Below are positions 18,772 to 28,450 of a DNA stretch of 64,000 nucleotides, in pieces (position 1 is the stretch's first letter; each line of letters opens with the position of its first letter). The stretch is from an uncultured Tateyamaria sp. (GTDB lineage Bacteria; Pseudomonadota; Alphaproteobacteria; Rhodobacterales; Rhodobacteraceae). Location of the stretch: positions 62,001 to 126,000 of the forward strand of contig NZ_CANNDN010000001.1 in NCBI RefSeq assembly GCF_947503465.1. The letters run 5' to 3'. The notes under the pieces are model-generated. The model was not told the origin of the DNA, searched no databases, and worked only from the letters and a program-made list of their open reading frames with translations. Position numbers and translations under genes: made by a program.

Positions 18772-18926
18772 ATTACTTTTTTTCGAGACACATCGCAATG
18801 ATGCCCAATTGCCGCACCGCAATGGGCGATCGCACGCTCTTGGCTTGGGCGCGGCAGCACTGTAAGACACCCGGGAAAACAAGGGTGAGGCGGAGCCAAT
18901 CCGCCACGGATATTGGGAGCGCGGGC

Positions 18927-19598
18927 GTGAGCGACACCGACAGCTTTATCGAAGAAGTCACCGAAGAGGTGCGCCGGGATCGTCTGTTTGGCTATGTCAA
19001 ACGCTATGGCTGGATCGTGGCCCTGGTGATCCTGCTGATCGTGGGGGCCGCAGGTTTCAACGAATACCGCCGCGCCCAGGAACAGGCCAAGGCACAGTCG
19101 CTGGGCGATGCCATGCTGGCAGCATTGGTGGCCAATGACGACGATGAACGCGCCGACGCGTTGGCGGGTGTCGGCGCGGAAACGGCCGAAGGGGCGGCGG
19201 TGCTCGCCTTTCTGACGGCGGGCGCACAGGCGGATGCAGGCCGGACAGACGCCGCAATTCAGTCCCTTGCACCCGTGGCCAACGCGACGGACCTGCCGTT
19301 GATCTACCGCCAGATCGCCACCTTCAAATCGCTCATGCTGCAAACCGAAACCGAAGATGCCGCGACCCGCGCCCAGGGCTTTCAGGCCCTCGCCGTGCCA
19401 GGTGTGCGGCTGCGCCTGCTGGCCGAGGAACAGCTGGCGCTGATCGATATCGAAACGGGCGACGTCGACGCTGCCATCGCGCGGTTCCAGGGCATCCTCG
19501 ATGATGCCGAGGCGACCCCGGGCTTGCAACGCCGTGCCCTACAGGCAATGGTGGCGCTGGGCGGCGCGCCAGAGGCCACAGAGACCGCCGGAGAATAG
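18927..19598 (+). CDS. YfgM-like tetratricopeptide membrane protein
   Basis: A 223-residue protein with a cytoplasmic N-terminus (VSDTDSFIEEVTEEVRRDRL), one membrane helix at about 28-46 and a periplasmic alpha-helical TPR-like domain. This is the architecture of YfgM (PF09976-type), an ancillary factor at the Sec translocon with links to envelope chaperones. The classical neighbours bamB and der follow in the same order as in other proteobacteria, which strengthens the call. Start: GTG at 18927 with GGGAG upstream; the open frame further upstream has no family character. It ends 1 base before the bamB ATG. Confidence 0.8.
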   Translation: MSDTDSFIEEVTEEVRRDRLFGYVKRYGWIVALVILLIVGAAGFNEYRRAQEQAKAQSLGDAMLAALVANDDDERADALAGVGAETAEGAAVLAFLTAGAQADAGRTDAAIQSLAPVANATDLPLIYRQIATFKSLMLQTETEDAATRAQGFQALAVPGVRLRLLAEEQLALIDIETGDVDAAIARFQGILDDAEATPGLQRRALQAMVALGGAPEATETAGE

Positions 19599-19599
19599 C

Positions 19600-20979
19600 A
19601 TGGGTCGGACGATGGGGGTTCTGGGCATGAGTGTGAACACACAAACCCGCGTGCTGCTGGGGGTCGTGGCGCTTGCCGTCCTTGCCAGCTGTTCGGAACG
19701 TGAAATCATCCTTCCGGGCAAACGTGAACCGGTGTCGGCGGCGGTGGTCGCTGACCCGTCCGACGCCGAAACCGGCGGCGGGGCCGAGGCCGACGCATTG
19801 GCAGGGGCCGCCCGCGACATCAGCCTGCCACCGCAAGAGACAAACGCGGACGCGGCGCAAGGCTTTGGAACACCGGCCTTTCGAACCGACCACCCGCAGC
19901 TTGGACAAACGCTGACGCCGATCTGGTCGGTCAATATCGGCCAGGGCGACAGCCGTAAGCATCGTATCGTGGCCGACCCGGTTGTGTCGGGCGGACGGGT
20001 GTTCACGCTGGATGCGGAAACCACCGTCTCGGCCGTATCGACCTCTGGCCAGCTGCTGTGGCAGCGCGACATCCTGCCCGACCGGGCCGAAAGCGGCGAT
20101 GGCACGGGCGGCGGGCTGGCCGCAGATGGCGACATGCTGTTTGTGTCCAGCGGCCTCGGCACGCTCACGGCGCTGGACGCGGCCACCGGCGGCACCATCT
20201 GGACACAGGAACTCGAAGCGGTCGGCGTCGGCCGTCCCACCGCGTTCGAAGACCTGGTCTATGTGATGGCCGGGGACGACACGGGCTGGGCCATCGAAAA
20301 AGACAGCGGGCGCGTCGCCTGGCAAATCACCAGTTCCGAGACAACGACAAACGTGCTGGGCGGTCCCGCACCCATCGTGACGGACGGGCTGGCCATCTTC
20401 TCGTTCGGCTCGGGCGAGATGCAGGCCGTGTTCCGGCAGGGCGGTCTGCGGCGCTGGGACGCGTCTGTGCTGGGCGAACGGCAGGGCCGGGCATTGGCCA
20501 AGATCGACGACGTGACCGGTCGGCCGATCGCAAAGGACGGCGTGGTCTATGCGGGCAACCAGTCCGGGCGCACCGTCGCGGTGAATGCAGGATCCGGCGC
20601 ACCGATCTGGACAGCGGGCGAAGGGGCGATCGACACCGTTCTGCCCGTGGGCGACAGCGTGTTCCTGGTGTCCGACCGCAACGAACTGATCCGCCTTGAT
20701 GCCGCGGACGGCAGCCGCATCTGGGGCACGCGCCTGCCCAACTTCGTGCGGGACCGCCCGCTGCGGCAGGCCGAGGTCTTTGCCCATCATGGCCCGGTTC
20801 TGGCCGGCGGACGCCTTCTTGTGGCCTCGTCCGATGACGCCTTGCGCAGCTTCGACCCGGTCTCGGGCGGGCTGACGGGCCTGACGGAAATCCCGGGCGG
20901 CGCGTCAACAGCACCCGTGGTTGCGGGGCAGACGCTGTACGTGGTGTCGCGCAAGGGCCAGTTGCTGGCCTATCGCTAA
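19600..20979 (+). CDS. bamB: Outer membrane assembly lipoprotein BamB-like beta-propeller
   Basis: A 459-residue lipoprotein with a PQQ-like beta-propeller, the scaffold subunit of the Bam complex that inserts outer-membrane proteins. The lipobox LASC (Cys31 from this start) follows a hydrophobic stretch. About eight propeller blades follow, with repeated patterns such as LDAATGGTIW, VNAGSGAPIW and FDPVSGG. The ATG at 19600 is 1 base after the upstream stop with GGAG 6 bases before it; an internal ATG at 19627 would give a more standard signal length. The conserved partner der lies 800 bases downstream, separated by an inserted ATPase gene. Confidence 0.85.
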   Translation: MGRTMGVLGMSVNTQTRVLLGVVALAVLASCSEREIILPGKREPVSAAVVADPSDAETGGGAEADALAGAARDISLPPQETNADAAQGFGTPAFRTDHPQLGQTLTPIWSVNIGQGDSRKHRIVADPVVSGGRVFTLDAETTVSAVSTSGQLLWQRDILPDRAESGDGTGGGLAADGDMLFVSSGLGTLTALDAATGGTIWTQELEAVGVGRPTAFEDLVYVMAGDDTGWAIEKDSGRVAWQITSSETTTNVLGGPAPIVTDGLAIFSFGSGEMQAVFRQGGLRRWDASVLGERQGRALAKIDDVTGRPIAKDGVVYAGNQSGRTVAVNAGSGAPIWTAGEGAIDTVLPVGDSVFLVSDRNELIRLDAADGSRIWGTRLPNFVRDRPLRQAEVFAHHGPVLAGGRLLVASSDDALRSFDPVSGGLTGLTEIPGGASTAPVVAGQTLYVVSRKGQLLAYR

Positions 20980-21127
20980 GCGCTTGCCAGGATAAGCCGG
21001 GCGCGCGACCAGATCACATGGTGTTTGGACGGCTGGGTAGCTGTGCGCGCTTTGGTTGGGGTCAGGTGTGCGGGACATTGCTGCCGTCGGCATAGTCCGG
21101 CCACTTGCCTCATGATACATTTCTGGC

Positions 21128-21652
21128 ATGACGATACTCGTTGCTCTTTCAGGCCTGCCGGGTGTAGGCAAGACAACTTTAGCGAAGGCGTTGGCCGCAC
21201 AGGTCAAAGCTGTGCATCTGCGCGTAGACTCCGTTGAAACCGCGTTGAAAAATAGCGTTCTCCGGATCGATCCGTCAGAAGATGCGGGCTATTTGGCAAT
21301 CGCTTCAGTGGCGGTCGATAATCTCTTGCTTGGCTTCGATGTGATCGCCGACACGGTCAATCCCATTGAAATTACAAGAAATCTGTGGGCTAGAACTGCG
21401 GCTTCTGGCAGTGCCCACCTTTTGAACGTTGAAGTGGTGTGTTCGGATCGGGCTATACATCGGTATCGCGTAGAAGCTCGCGAAAGCGACATCCAAGGGC
21501 TTGTCATGCCTGATTGGCAAAAGGTAGCCAACCGCAAATTCGACCCGTGGAAAGTGGATCGCTTGATCGTGGATACCAGCGTCGATGAAATCAAGAAATG
21601 CGCTTCCAAGGTCGTTGCAGAAATGCAGAAGTTAAAATCCGCAGACCGGTAG
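21128..21652 (+). CDS. P-loop ATPase/kinase-like protein (AAA_33 type), probably acquired
   Basis: A 174-residue cytoplasmic protein with a Walker A motif ALSGLPGVGKTTLAKALA near the N-terminus (P-loop at 9-17), VDSVE at about 33-37 and a C-terminal segment DRLIVDTS typical of small nucleoside- or sugar-kinase-like P-loop proteins. Members phosphorylate small molecules or act in stress and resistance, but no specific substrate is visible. The gene is visibly richer in A and T than both flanking genes and sits between bamB and der, which are normally adjacent, so it looks like a horizontally acquired insertion. It carries its own start region after a 148-base gap. Confidence 0.75.
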   Translation: MTILVALSGLPGVGKTTLAKALAAQVKAVHLRVDSVETALKNSVLRIDPSEDAGYLAIASVAVDNLLLGFDVIADTVNPIEITRNLWARTAASGSAHLLNVEVVCSDRAIHRYRVEARESDIQGLVMPDWQKVANRKFDPWKVDRLIVDTSVDEIKKCASKVVAEMQKLKSADR

Positions 21653-21780
21653 GATTGGCCTCAAACCGGACCTTCGCCTGATCCCGCCAACCCTGTCCTC
21701 CGTCAAGCCTGCCCATCCCCCCCTTTAAGTGATCGCCCGAATGGTCTATGTGCGCGCTCTGATCCTTCGGAACCAAATCC

Positions 21781-23253
21781 ATGACCCTGACCCTCGCCAT
21801 TGTCGGACGACCCAATGTGGGCAAGTCGACGCTGTTCAACCGCCTTGTGGGCAAGCGCCTTGCGTTGGTCGATGACCAACCCGGCGTGACGCGCGACCTG
21901 CGCGAAGGGGCAGGGCGGTTGGCGGACCTGCGTTTTACCGTGATCGACACGGCAGGGCTCGAGGAAGCGACCGATGACAGCCTGCAGGGCCGGATGCGGC
22001 GTCTGACGGAACGGGCCGTGGACATGGCCGATGTGTGCCTGTTCATGATCGACGCGCGCGCGGGCGTGACCCCCACAGACGAGGTGTTTGCCGACATCCT
22101 GCGCAAGCGGGCCGATCACGTGCTTCTGGCCGCCAACAAGGGCGAAGGGTCCGCCGCCGATGCCGGCGTGCTCGAGGCGTTCGCGCTGGGCCTTGGCGAA
22201 CCCATCCGCCTCTCCGCCGAACATGGCGAGGGGCTCAATGACCTCTATGCCCAGTTGCAGCCGCTGGCCGATCTCTACGCCGAAAAGAACGCCCAAGAGG
22301 CCCCGGAAACGGATGTCACGGTGGACGAGGAGGAGGACGACCCCGATTACGTCCCACAGCCCACCGATGCCAAGCCGTTGCAAGTGGCCGTGGTGGGCCG
22401 CCCCAACGCGGGCAAGTCGACCCTGATCAACCGTATCGTTGGCGAAGACCGCCTGCTGACGGGGCCAGAGGCCGGGATCACCCGCGACGCGATCTCGCTG
22501 CGCACCGATTGGGCGGGGGCGGATGGCGTGGGTACGCCCATGCGCATCTTTGACACCGCGGGCATGCGCAAGCGGGCCAAGGTACAGGAAAAGCTGGAAA
22601 AACTGTCGGTGTCCGACGGTCTGCGCGCCGTGAAATTTGCCGAGGTTGTCGTGGTCCTGCTGGATGCAGCCATCCCCTTCGAACAGCAGGACCTGCGCAT
22701 TGCGGACCTTGCCGAACGCGAAGGCCGCGCCGTCGTCATCGCCATCAACAAGTGGGATGTGGAAGACGACAAACAGGCAAAGCTGAAAGAGCTGAAGGAA
22801 AGCTTTGAACGCCTCTTGCCGCAACTCAAGGGCGCACCGCTTGTGACGGTGTCGGCCAAGACGGGCAGGGGCCTTGACCGTCTGCATGGTGCCATCATGC
22901 GCGCCTATGACGTCTGGAACCGGCGCGTGCCCACCGCGGCGCTGAACCGCTGGCTGACGGGTATGCTGGAACAACACCCGCCGCCCGCGCCACAGGGCAA
23001 ACGGATCAAGCTGCGCTACATGACCCAGGCCAAGACACGGCCGCCGGGTTTTGTCGTGATGTGCTCGCATCCCGACAAGGTGCCTGAAAGCTACAACCGC
23101 TATCTGGTGAACGGCTTGCGGCTGGATTTCGACATGCCCGGCACGCCGATCCGCCTGTTCATGCGTGGCCAGAACGACGCGAACCCCTACAAGGGCCGCA
23201 AGAAACCGGGCCCATCGAAGCTGCGCAAGCACACCGAGGGGCGGCGCGGTTAA
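21781..23253 (+). CDS. der: Ribosome-associated GTPase Der (EngA)
   Basis: Essential double GTPase (490 aa) acting in 50S ribosomal subunit assembly. The first G domain has GRPNVGKST at 9-17 and DTAGLEE at 56-62; the second has GRPNAGKST at 206-214, DTAGMRKR and NKWD; a KH-like domain ends the protein. The first domain's usual NKxD appears as NKGE (119-122). An acidic linker (about 177-190) joins the domains. Last gene of the yfgM-bamB-der block; a GC-rich hairpin with T run (23299-23320) lies 45 bases past its stop. Confidence 0.97.
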   Translation: MTLTLAIVGRPNVGKSTLFNRLVGKRLALVDDQPGVTRDLREGAGRLADLRFTVIDTAGLEEATDDSLQGRMRRLTERAVDMADVCLFMIDARAGVTPTDEVFADILRKRADHVLLAANKGEGSAADAGVLEAFALGLGEPIRLSAEHGEGLNDLYAQLQPLADLYAEKNAQEAPETDVTVDEEEDDPDYVPQPTDAKPLQVAVVGRPNAGKSTLINRIVGEDRLLTGPEAGITRDAISLRTDWAGADGVGTPMRIFDTAGMRKRAKVQEKLEKLSVSDGLRAVKFAEVVVVLLDAAIPFEQQDLRIADLAEREGRAVVIAINKWDVEDDKQAKLKELKESFERLLPQLKGAPLVTVSAKTGRGLDRLHGAIMRAYDVWNRRVPTAALNRWLTGMLEQHPPPAPQGKRIKLRYMTQAKTRPPGFVVMCSHPDKVPESYNRYLVNGLRLDFDMPGTPIRLFMRGQNDANPYKGRKKPGPSKLRKHTEGRRG

Positions 23254-23291
23254 CCTTGATTAACTGAATTTAACGGAAAAAGTGTTTGAAA

Positions 23292-24008
23292 TCAGTCGTG
23301 TCCCCGCGGGGACAGATTTTCCGCGCGAAACGCGCCCACAACGGGCCGCACCATCAGCACGGCGCCCAGCAGGGCAAGCACACCGACGGACTTCACATCG
23401 AACCCGTTCTGCACGGCGATGGCAATCAGGGCCCAGATGACGGCAATCCCATAGGTCGGCGCACGCTCCAGCGCGCGCTGCATCAGCAGCGCCAGCACAA
23501 CGGCAAGGGTCACCATGATCCACGCCGCGGTGCGCTCTGTGGTGATGCCATAGCCCGCCAGCAGCAGCCCAAGCGCCACACAACTCGCCGCACTCAACCA
23601 CCCGGCATACAGACCCACGGGCCACGCGGCGGCCCAGCCGTCCAGCCGCGGGCTGCGCCACAACCCGATCAGGGCGGGGATCAGCATGGCCCAGATCAGG
23701 AGGGTTGCCCAGACCGGGCTGTGCACGGCGACCGGCAACCAGATGCTGCCCGCCGCCAGCGACACCGCCAAGGGCGCGCGCATGGGCTGCCAGTCAGGCG
23801 CACCCCACCGCTGCACCGCGCCAAATCCCGCGCCGATGATCAGCCAAAGATAGATCAGCCCCCAGATCGCAAAGGCATAGCCCGCAGGCTGCACGGCGGG
23901 ATCGTTCTGCGGGACCGGGAACTGATCCCCGTCAAAGCCGCCAAAATCGGGCACCCAGAAGGGCGACGCGGCAAAGGTCAGGGCAAGGATCAGCACAAGT
24001 GCGGGCAT
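23292..24008 (-). CDS. TspO/MBR-related tryptophan-rich membrane protein
   Basis: A 238-residue polytopic membrane protein with about seven hydrophobic helices and many tryptophans (AIWGLIYLWL at about 46-55, IWLPVAVHSPVW, IWAMLIP). This pattern is seen in the TspO/MBR-related tryptophan-rich family, whose TspO members bind porphyrins and modulate stress and photosynthesis genes; this longer version is less well characterised. GGTGGAA lies upstream of the ATG. Its last codons overlap the GC hairpin at 23299-23314, shared with another locus. Divergent from the DUF2235 gene. Confidence 0.7.
   Translation of the reverse strand: MPALVLILALTFAASPFWVPDFGGFDGDQFPVPQNDPAVQPAGYAFAIWGLIYLWLIIGAGFGAVQRWGAPDWQPMRAPLAVSLAAGSIWLPVAVHSPVWATLLIWAMLIPALIGLWRSPRLDGWAAAWPVGLYAGWLSAASCVALGLLLAGYGITTERTAAWIMVTLAVVLALLMQRALERAPTYGIAVIWALIAIAVQNGFDVKSVGVLALLGAVLMVRPVVGAFRAENLSPRGHD
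23299..23320 (+). terminator. Perfect GC palindrome after der, shared 21-mer copy 1
   Basis: A perfect 16-base palindrome TGTCCCCGCGGGGACA (23299-23314) followed by GATTTT, 45 bases after the der stop on the same strand. The 21 bases 23299-23319 recur exactly at 57201-57221, again just past a gene end. It also encodes the C-terminal codons of the TspO-like gene on the other strand. Confidence 0.5.
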
Positions 24009-24116
24009 GGTATTCCACCGTTTACAAATTCTGGCGCGCGGGCCATCTTTTTCGCGCCCCGCTTTTTCCAGTCTCGACGTAGTCTGGCATATGACTTTTC
24101 AAGGACTTGGCACCAG

Positions 24117-25190
24117 ATGACACGCATAGCAATTTTCTGCGACGGAACGTGGAATTCCCCCGATATCCCCGAACCCACCAGCGTGCACAAGCTGAAACAG
24201 GCCCTGGTCAACGATCCGTCCAAGGGGCAGGTCGCGGCTTACTTTCCCGGCATCGGCACCGACCGCCGTTTTGACGGACCGGTCAAACGGTTTCTGAACA
24301 AATATGCGGGCGGGGCATTTGGCTGGGGCCTCGATGCCAAGGTCAAGCAGGCCTACCAGTTCCTGGCGCAAGCCTACCAACCGGGGGACGAGATTTACCT
24401 GTTCGGCTTTTCGCGCGGCGCGTTCACGGCGCGGTCGGTGGCGGGCATGATCCGCAAATGCGGGATCATCACGGACACCAGCGCCGATGGGGTGAACGCC
24501 GCCTTCGATCTTTACCGCAAGAAGGGCACACGAAACCATCCCGACGCGCCCCATATCCGCGCGGCGCGGCGCGCCATGTCGCCCAGATTCGCCACGTCCG
24601 ACAGTGACTTGGCCTGGCGCAACGACACGTCGCGGCTGGTCGCGATATCGTATCTGGGGGTCTGGGACACGGTGGGCGCGCGTGGCATTCCGCCGTCCCT
24701 GCTGGGACCGATCGCGACCCTGTGGAACCGGCAGTACATGTTTCACGACACGACGTTGTCGAGCCTTGTGCAGTCGGCCCGCCACGCGCTGGCGCTGGAT
24801 GAGATGCGGGTGCTCTACAAGCCCGCGAAATGGGACAATCTGGATGGTGAAAAGGGCCTGAACAACGGCGATACCGGCCCGCTGCGCCCTTACCAGCAGA
24901 TGTGGTTCGTAGGCAATCACGGCATCGTCGGCGGGTCGGGGACGGCGCAGCCGCTGTCGGCGATTACGCTTGACTGGGTGGTGCAGGGCGCGGGGCGGTT
25001 GACCATCGACCCTGCCGCGACGTTCCCGCCGGCCAAGCCCGACCCGCTTGCCGATGCCGAGATCGAAACGCGCATCTCATGGTTGAACAAATGGCGGCAA
25101 GGCCCTCTTACCATTGAAGAAGTTCACTCGTCGGTGAAGGAGCGCAGGAAGTACCGGGCCGACTACCGCCCCGGTTCGCTTCGGGTCTAG
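24117..25190 (+). CDS. DUF2235-family alpha/beta hydrolase (Tle1-like fold)
   Basis: A 357-residue protein of the DUF2235 family, alpha/beta hydrolases that include Tle1 phospholipase effectors of type VI secretion systems. The N-terminus [10 protein letters not shown] (4-13) and the nucleophile elbow [10 protein letters not shown] (94-103, Ser99) are diagnostic, followed by LGVWDTVGA. No signal peptide, no VgrG, PAAR or immunity gene nearby, so it may be a cytoplasmic hydrolase instead of a secreted effector. AAGGA lies upstream of the ATG. Its stop overlaps the convergent serS stop by 4 bases. Confidence 0.85.
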   Translation: MTRIAIFCDGTWNSPDIPEPTSVHKLKQALVNDPSKGQVAAYFPGIGTDRRFDGPVKRFLNKYAGGAFGWGLDAKVKQAYQFLAQAYQPGDEIYLFGFSRGAFTARSVAGMIRKCGIITDTSADGVNAAFDLYRKKGTRNHPDAPHIRAARRAMSPRFATSDSDLAWRNDTSRLVAISYLGVWDTVGARGIPPSLLGPIATLWNRQYMFHDTTLSSLVQSARHALALDEMRVLYKPAKWDNLDGEKGLNNGDTGPLRPYQQMWFVGNHGIVGGSGTAQPLSAITLDWVVQGAGRLTIDPAATFPPAKPDPLADAEIETRISWLNKWRQGPLTIEEVHSSVKERRKYRADYRPGSLRV

Positions 25191-26479
25191 GCAAGCGTTC
25201 CCGCCGCCGTTAGCACGGTCTTGCCGCCCAAATACGACGCGAGTGCTTTGGGCAGTTTCACGGACCCATCCGGCTGCTGTCCATTCTCGAGCACCGCGAT
25301 CAGGCAGCGGCCCACGGCCAGACCGGATCCGTTCAGCGTATGCACGAATTGCGGTTTGCCGCCATCCGCAGGCTTGAATCGTGCGTTCATGCGCCGGGCC
25401 TGAAAGTCGCCGGTGGTCGAGACCGAGCTGATCTCGCGGTAGGCATCTTGCCCGGGCAACCACGCCTCGATGTCGTAGGTGCGGCGTGCGCCGAACCCCA
25501 TGTCACCCGTGCACAGAACGACGGTTCTGTAAGGGATTTCAAGGGCTTCCAGGATACCTTGGGCGCAGTTGAGCATGCGCTTCTGTTCGTCTTCGGAGCC
25601 ATCGGGATGGGTGATGGACACCATCTCCACCTTCTCGAACTGGTGCTGGCGCAGCATGCCCGCGGTATCGCGGCCGGCGCTGCCCGCTTCGGACCGGAAA
25701 CACAGCGTGTGGGCGGTCATCCGGATGGGCAGGGCGGCCGCGTCCAGAATGTCGCCCGCGACGGTGTAGGTCAGGGGCACTTCGGAAGTTGGGACCAGCC
25801 ACATGCCCTCTTCGGTGCGGTAGCTTTCTTCGCCGAACTTGGGCAGCTTGTCGGTGCCATACATGGCGTCGTCGCGCACCAGCACGGGGCTGTTCACCTC
25901 TGTCAGACCGTTCTTGTCGACATGGGTGTCGATCATGAATTGGGCGAGTGCGCGGTGGATGCGGGCAACCGACCCCTTGAGCATGACAAAGCGGCTGCCG
26001 GACGTCTTGGCAGCGGTTTCGAAATCCATCGAGGCGGCGACGCCCGCGATTTCGAAATGTTCTTTCGGTGCGAAATCAAAGGCTTGCGGATCACCCCAGC
26101 GGTGGATTTCGACATTATCGGCTTCGTCCGCGCCGTCGGGCACGTCATCGGCGGGCAGGTTGGGGATGCGCGCCAGCGCGTCGGTCAATTGCGCGTCAAG
26201 CGCCTTGGCCTCTTCCTGCATCTGCGCGATTTCCGCTTTCTTTTCAGACACAAGCGCGCGCAGGCGCTGGAATTCATCCTCGTCCCCGCGGCCCTTGGCG
26301 GCACCCACGTCCTTGGACGCCTTGTTCTGTTCGGCCTGCGCGGTTTCGGCGGCCAGGATCTTGGCGCGGCGGGCCTCGTCCAGTTCCAACAGGGACGACG
26401 ACATCGCAGCGTCCCCACGGCGCGCAAGGGCGGCGTCGAAAGCGGCGGGGGTCTCGCGAATGGCGCGAATGTCGTGCAT
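25187..26479 (-). CDS. serS: Seryl-tRNA synthetase
   Basis: Class II aminoacyl-tRNA synthetase (430 aa) charging tRNA-Ser. An N-terminal coiled-coil arm of two long antiparallel helices (about 27-100) binds the tRNA variable arm. The catalytic core has motif 2 around [21 protein letters not shown] and motif 3 near the C-terminus ([19 protein letters not shown]). Length is normal. It begins with ATG at 26479 behind GGACC. A 321-base gap precedes it, holding several TGTAC motifs. Confidence 0.97.
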   Translation of the reverse strand: MHDIRAIRETPAAFDAALARRGDAAMSSSLLELDEARRAKILAAETAQAEQNKASKDVGAAKGRGDEDEFQRLRALVSEKKAEIAQMQEEAKALDAQLTDALARIPNLPADDVPDGADEADNVEIHRWGDPQAFDFAPKEHFEIAGVAASMDFETAAKTSGSRFVMLKGSVARIHRALAQFMIDTHVDKNGLTEVNSPVLVRDDAMYGTDKLPKFGEESYRTEEGMWLVPTSEVPLTYTVAGDILDAAALPIRMTAHTLCFRSEAGSAGRDTAGMLRQHQFEKVEMVSITHPDGSEDEQKRMLNCAQGILEALEIPYRTVVLCTGDMGFGARRTYDIEAWLPGQDAYREISSVSTTGDFQARRMNARFKPADGGKPQFVHTLNGSGLAVGRCLIAVLENGQQPDGSVKLPKALASYLGGKTVLTAAGTLA

Positions 26480-26800
26480 TTGTCTGGTCCTTTTGAGCTG
26501 ACATGGATGATGCCGTTCCTATGCCCGATCGGGGGGCGGGGGCCAAGAGGTTAAGGCAGCGCACGGTGGGGGGACCGGCGGGTGTTGCGGGCAAACTGCA
26601 CGATTTGGGGCCTGGATCGTACAATCTCGCGCGGCCAGGACGCGCCGGTTTGAGGGGGGTGGGGGGCCTTTGTACGGTTTTGGCGCAGGAGTGTACAAAA
26701 CGCGGTGCGGATGCGTGTACAGGTTTGGTTAACTTTTTGACAGCGTTAAGGTTTGGGCAGAGGCGTTAACTGTTGGGAAAGGTTTGGCGCGTGGGCGTCA
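26480..26800. other. Gene-free gap upstream of serS
   Basis: No convincing gene. The stretch is GC-rich near serS and holds four GTAC cores (26619, 26672, 26693, 26717); the last three, each preceded by T, are spaced 21 and 24 bases, and two face each other (TGTACGGTTTT and GTGTACAAAAC). It may hold the serS promoter and an operator, but the motif was not matched to a known regulator. Confidence 0.4.
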
Positions 26801-28282
26801 TCAATCCGCATCGTCCCAGCCCTTGGGCAAGGTCGATTGCCATATACGCCAAGCGTCGCGAAATTCGGAAAGATCGAGCCGGGTCCTTGGCCAATGCGCG
26901 GGCCAATCCGGGTGGTCCGGAATGACGCCGTTGGGCAAGGCGGTACTGGCATCACCAAAGATGTCGGCAAGATGGTCGGCGATCTGTGGTGTGGCGGTAA
27001 AATCCACGTCCCTCACTGCCGCGCCTCGGAGATTAGCGGCAGTGAGGGAGGTGTTTTTGTCAAATGCCGCCTCGCCGAGGTCTGCCCCCTGCAACTGTGC
27101 CGTGAACAGGTCTGTCCCCTGCAACTGCGCCCTGTAGAGGTCGGCCCCCTGCAACTGCGCCCTGTAGAGGTCTGCCCCCTGCAATTGCGCGTCGATGAGG
27201 ATTGCCCCCTGCAACTGCGCCCTGTAAGCGTTTGCCCCCTTCAACTGCGCCCCGATGAGGTTTGCCCGCTGCAATTGCGCCTCATCGAGGTCTGCCGCCT
27301 GCAACTGCGCCCTGCGGAGGTCTGCCACCTGCAACTGCGCGCTGAATAGGTCTGCCCTCTGCAACTGCGCGCTGAATAGGTCTGCCCGCTGCAACTGCGC
27401 CCCGTCGAGGTCTGCCCCCTGCAACTGCGCCCCTCGCAGCGAGGCCTGTTCGAACTTCGCGTGGCGCAAATCTGCAGCTTGCAGGTTGGCACCGCGCAGG
27501 TCGATTTCGCCGTTCACCAGCGGATCGGGCGCGATGTCGGCCAGCCGGCCAAGGGTTTGGGCCGCTTTTTCCATGTCAGAGCGCAGTTTGGGTAACGTGC
27601 GCGCCCAGTCGCGCAGCGTTTCCGGAGTCGCATCTGGCGGTGGGGTTTTGGCGTGCACTTCGGCGCTGAGCTCGCGGACGTAGACGGACAGCAGACGGGC
27701 GATGCGGGGAACCTCTGTCGGTTTTTCCTGTGCCAACCCTTCGAGCCGGTCGATGGCGGCGTTGCGTTGGACGATGTCGTCTTCCCAATGATCAATGTAA
27801 CCTTTTTGGCGGTGCCACTTGGAGATTTGCCGCCGCGCATACAGTCCCTTGGTGGCTTCGTTGATCTTGTCGTTGAACAGGCTTTCGCGCGCGGTTTCCG
27901 TCTGCTCTTGGGACAGCCTGAGCCGGATGACGGTAAAGGGCAGCGCGATCATTGCGCCAACTACTGTCGTGAGACCAGCGATGCGCAGGACGTAGAACAG
28001 GTATTCGCGCTGCGTCTCTTCCAGCGATTGCCCGTCCTTGAAGGGCAAGGCGATGGCACCGGCGATCAGGATGATCAGTCCGGCGATCAGCAGCAGGGCG
28101 ATGGCGCCGTAGAGCGTGATACCGATCAAAACAAGAGCGGGGTGCACCCGGTCAAGCCCGAGCCGGGCGTGCACATCCTTGCGCCGGGCGACGTCAATCA
28201 GGAAGGCGAGGCAAACACCCAGCAGTGGGACGCCGACGGCGACGGCGAGAAAAGATAAGGCAGTGGAAAGGAAATCGCTCAT
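26801..28282 (-). CDS. Membrane-anchored pentapeptide-repeat protein
   Basis: A 493-residue protein: three hydrophobic helices (about 6-30, 50-80, 98-118), a coiled helical region (about 125-255), then a long right-handed quadrilateral beta-helix of pentapeptide repeats (about 261-425) with the A(D/N)Lxx pattern, and a C-terminal tail rich in W and P. The repeats follow a strict 10-residue period (AQLQGADLxx). Pentapeptide-repeat proteins can mimic DNA or act as scaffolds; with membrane helices, a scaffold role in the cytoplasm is more likely, similar to ion-channel-associated relatives. The ATG at 28282 is preferred over a TTG at 28315. Confidence 0.85.
   Translation of the reverse strand: MSDFLSTALSFLAVAVGVPLLGVCLAFLIDVARRKDVHARLGLDRVHPALVLIGITLYGAIALLLIAGLIILIAGAIALPFKDGQSLEETQREYLFYVLRIAGLTTVVGAMIALPFTVIRLRLSQEQTETARESLFNDKINEATKGLYARRQISKWHRQKGYIDHWEDDIVQRNAAIDRLEGLAQEKPTEVPRIARLLSVYVRELSAEVHAKTPPPDATPETLRDWARTLPKLRSDMEKAAQTLGRLADIAPDPLVNGEIDLRGANLQAADLRHAKFEQASLRGAQLQGADLDGAQLQRADLFSAQLQRADLFSAQLQVADLRRAQLQAADLDEAQLQRANLIGAQLKGANAYRAQLQGAILIDAQLQGADLYRAQLQGADLYRAQLQGTDLFTAQLQGADLGEAAFDKNTSLTAANLRGAAVRDVDFTATPQIADHLADIFGDASTALPNGVIPDHPDWPAHWPRTRLDLSEFRDAWRIWQSTLPKGWDDAD
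27080..27440. repeat. 30-bp direct repeats encoding the pentapeptide helix
   Basis: About twelve tandem copies of a 30-base unit built on CTGCAACTGCGCC followed by a variable stretch and GAGGTCTGCCC. They encode the 10-residue double pentapeptide. DNA identity between units is higher than protein function requires, suggesting recent expansion or gene conversion. Not a CRISPR: there are no spacers and the reading frame is open throughout. Confidence 0.85.
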
Positions 28283-28450
28283 CCCACCAGTCTGACGCGA
28301 ATGTGCGTCGGGCAAAAGGGCTTTGATGCATGGCCCTGACCAACCGTCCGCAAAAACCCCTTTCCGCCTTGCACAGGCCCGCCCCCGCCCATAGGTTCTG
28401 CCAAACTTTGCAGCGGGTCAGAATCCGCCCTCAAGACAAGGACGTTTCCC

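Noticed and set aside
23250-23276. TTAA-rich cluster resembling CtrA sites after der
   Set aside because: Spacing is 6 and not 7 bases, and the position is downstream of a gene with no start nearby.
26753-27349. Repeat-like protein frames opposite the pentapeptide gene (CPLQLR-type repeats)
   Set aside because: They merely mirror the 30-bp DNA repeats in other frames; the pentapeptide frame is longer, has membrane helices and family structure.
27080-27440. Regular short repeats resembling a CRISPR array
   Set aside because: No unique spacers; the units are in-frame coding repeats of a pentapeptide beta-helix.
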